A DNA stretch of 64,000 nucleotides from Clostridium sp. OF09-36 (GTDB lineage: Bacteria > Bacillota > Clostridia > Lachnospirales > Lachnospiraceae): the NCBI RefSeq assembly GCF_003481985.1, contig NZ_QUMD01000005.1, positions 62,001-126,000 of the forward strand, given 5' to 3'. Both the position numbers and the translations under genes were made by a program. Within the stretch, counting starts at the first letter, position 1. The number at the start of each line of letters is the position of its first letter. This document shows, one piece after another, positions 63,268-64,000 of the stretch. Below the pieces are notes generated by a model. It was not told where the DNA came from. It ran no database searches and saw only the letters and a list, made by a program, of their open reading frames with translations.

Positions 63268-63296
63268 TTTACATTTACCAGTTTGTATGGTAATAT
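63268..63296 (+). promoter_or_regulatory. Promoter of the LacI gene
   Basis: TTTACA (63268-63273), a 17-base spacer, and TAATAT (63291-63296). AATCGGTTTCCTAAATCG at about 63307-63324 resembles a half-degenerate LacI-type operator and may mediate autoregulation. Confidence 0.65.
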
Positions 63297-63345
63297 CATA
63301 TATGTAATCGGTTTCCTAAATCGAGAGCGAAAGAGGACCTTAAAA

Positions 63346-64000
63346 ATGAACATTAAAGAACTGGCTAGGCGTGCAGGAGTTTCTTCTGCTACTGTTTCAA
63401 GAGTATTGAACAATTCAGGTTACGTAAAAGAAGAAACAAGAAAAAAAGTACTGGAAGCAGTGGAAGAATATAATTACGTTCCCAATGCGCTTGCCAGAAA
63501 CTTAAGTATTAAGGACAATCCCAGCATCGGAGTTATTATTCCGGATATTGAAAATGAATTCTTTTTTAAGGCGATCAGCGGAATCAGCGATGTGGCTGAT
63601 GCCTTTCACTACAATATCGTATATTTTGGAACCAACGAAACGCTGAGCAAAGAACACGAGTCGCTGAATGTAGCAATCAGTCAGAGACTTAAGGGTGTGA
63701 TTATTGCACCGATTTCCCAATTGGATACTCAAACCAAGGACAGCCTGATTAAATTGGAAGAATCCGGGATTCCGGTGGTATTGATTGACCGCGATATCAA
63801 GGGAGCACGTTTTGACGGCGTGTTTGTGGACAATTACGGCGGAGCTTACGATGGAGTCAGCGCACTGATTCAGAATGGTCACAAAAAGATTGCAGTGATT
63901 GCCGGACCAAGCACATCAAAGCCGGGAAAAGAACGGCTTGCAGGTTATAAACAGGCTCTCGAAGATGCAGGGATTCCTGTGCGGGAAGATTATATCGCAT
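63346..64000 (+). CDS. LacI family transcriptional regulator, N-terminal part
   Basis: The gene runs off the window end after 218 residues. The N-terminal HTH is complete (MNIKELARRAGVSSATVSRVLNN, hinge NYVPNALARNLS), followed by most of the first subdomain of the periplasmic-binding-protein-like effector domain (IGVIIPDIENEFFFKAISGI, VVLIDRDIKGARFDGVFVDN). It is a repressor of carbohydrate genes probably lying downstream, outside the window. Confidence 0.92.
   Translation, partial: MNIKELARRAGVSSATVSRVLNNSGYVKEETRKKVLEAVEEYNYVPNALARNLSIKDNPSIGVIIPDIENEFFFKAISGISDVADAFHYNIVYFGTNETLSKEHESLNVAISQRLKGVIIAPISQLDTQTKDSLIKLEESGIPVVLIDRDIKGARFDGVFVDNYGGAYDGVSALIQNGHKKIAVIAGPSTSKPGKERLAGYKQALEDAGIPVREDYIA

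Overview
The window looks like the chromosome of a Gram-positive, low-to-mid GC anaerobe of the Lachnospiraceae (Clostridia). The evidence is AGGAGG-type ribosome sites, sigma-A promoters, YesM/YesN two-component regulators beside sugar ABC transporters, DUF5721, DUF4037/DUF4125 and DUF2130 proteins, a CIRCE heat-shock operator, a glycyl-radical-enzyme remnant, and a selenium-linked purine/ureide catabolic cluster. No tRNA, rRNA or CRISPR array was recognised.

Layout. 1-6.5 kb: tail of an oligopeptide ABC ATPase, M42 aminopeptidase, diaminopimelate dehydrogenase, HAD phosphatase, DUF2130 protein, PrsA-like foldase, DUF5721. 6.6-14.4 kb: YesN/YesM pair, then a four-gene sugar ABC transporter of the YtfQ/YtfR/YtfT/YjfF type. 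14.4-16.5 kb: CIRCE-controlled htpG. 16.5-22.3 kb: accessory zone with a 192-bp palindrome, a gutted glycyl radical enzyme, broken DUF4037 and DUF4125 genes, a PadR regulator and an IS30-like element. 22.3-27.4 kb: a three-gene membrane-stress-like set (SPFH, zinc-ribbon membrane protein, TPM), a second PadR and a YczE-like membrane protein. 27.4-31 kb: DUF969-DUF979-pcp operon (minus strand) and degV. 31-52.6 kb: the main system, with a nucleobase permease, YheO-like regulator, ssnA, ygfK, polyferredoxin, Mo/Se hydroxylase, dpaL (ygeX), ygeY, ygeW, carbamate kinase, hydantoinase (ygeZ), M20 hydrolase, selD, yedF, a NifS-like desulfurase and DUF3343. 52.7-64 kb: CapA-like protein, radical SAM protein, galactokinase, metallophosphoesterase, YitT, orphan ABC permease, secreted nuclease, isochorismatase-like hydrolase and the start of a LacI regulator.

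How the main system fits together (inference from named families). The NCS2 permease imports a purine. SsnA, the two-domain Mo hydroxylase, YgfK and the polyferredoxin carry out deamination and redox steps. Hydantoinase, YgeY, DpaL and the M20 hydrolase open and trim ureide or amino-acid intermediates. YgeW and carbamate kinase probably capture carbamoyl phosphate as ATP. SelD, YedF, the desulfurase and DUF3343 probably supply the labile selenium of the Mo hydroxylase. Related clusters in gut bacteria have been tied to anaerobic purine/urate breakdown.

Two features stand out beyond the genes. First, eleven otherwise well-conserved loci (ddh, htpG, DUF4037, DUF4125, IS30 transposase, DUF969, YheO-like, ssnA, ygfK, capA, metallophosphoesterase) are each repaired by restoring one to three lost bases. 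That pattern points to deletion-type sequence errors rather than genuine decay. Second, the intergenic space holds several repeat families: a covarying hairpin tail starting at the stop codons of ddh and pcp, a 37-bp palindromic unit in three copies, a recurrent TGAACAGT-type motif, and two terminators sharing their outer arms.
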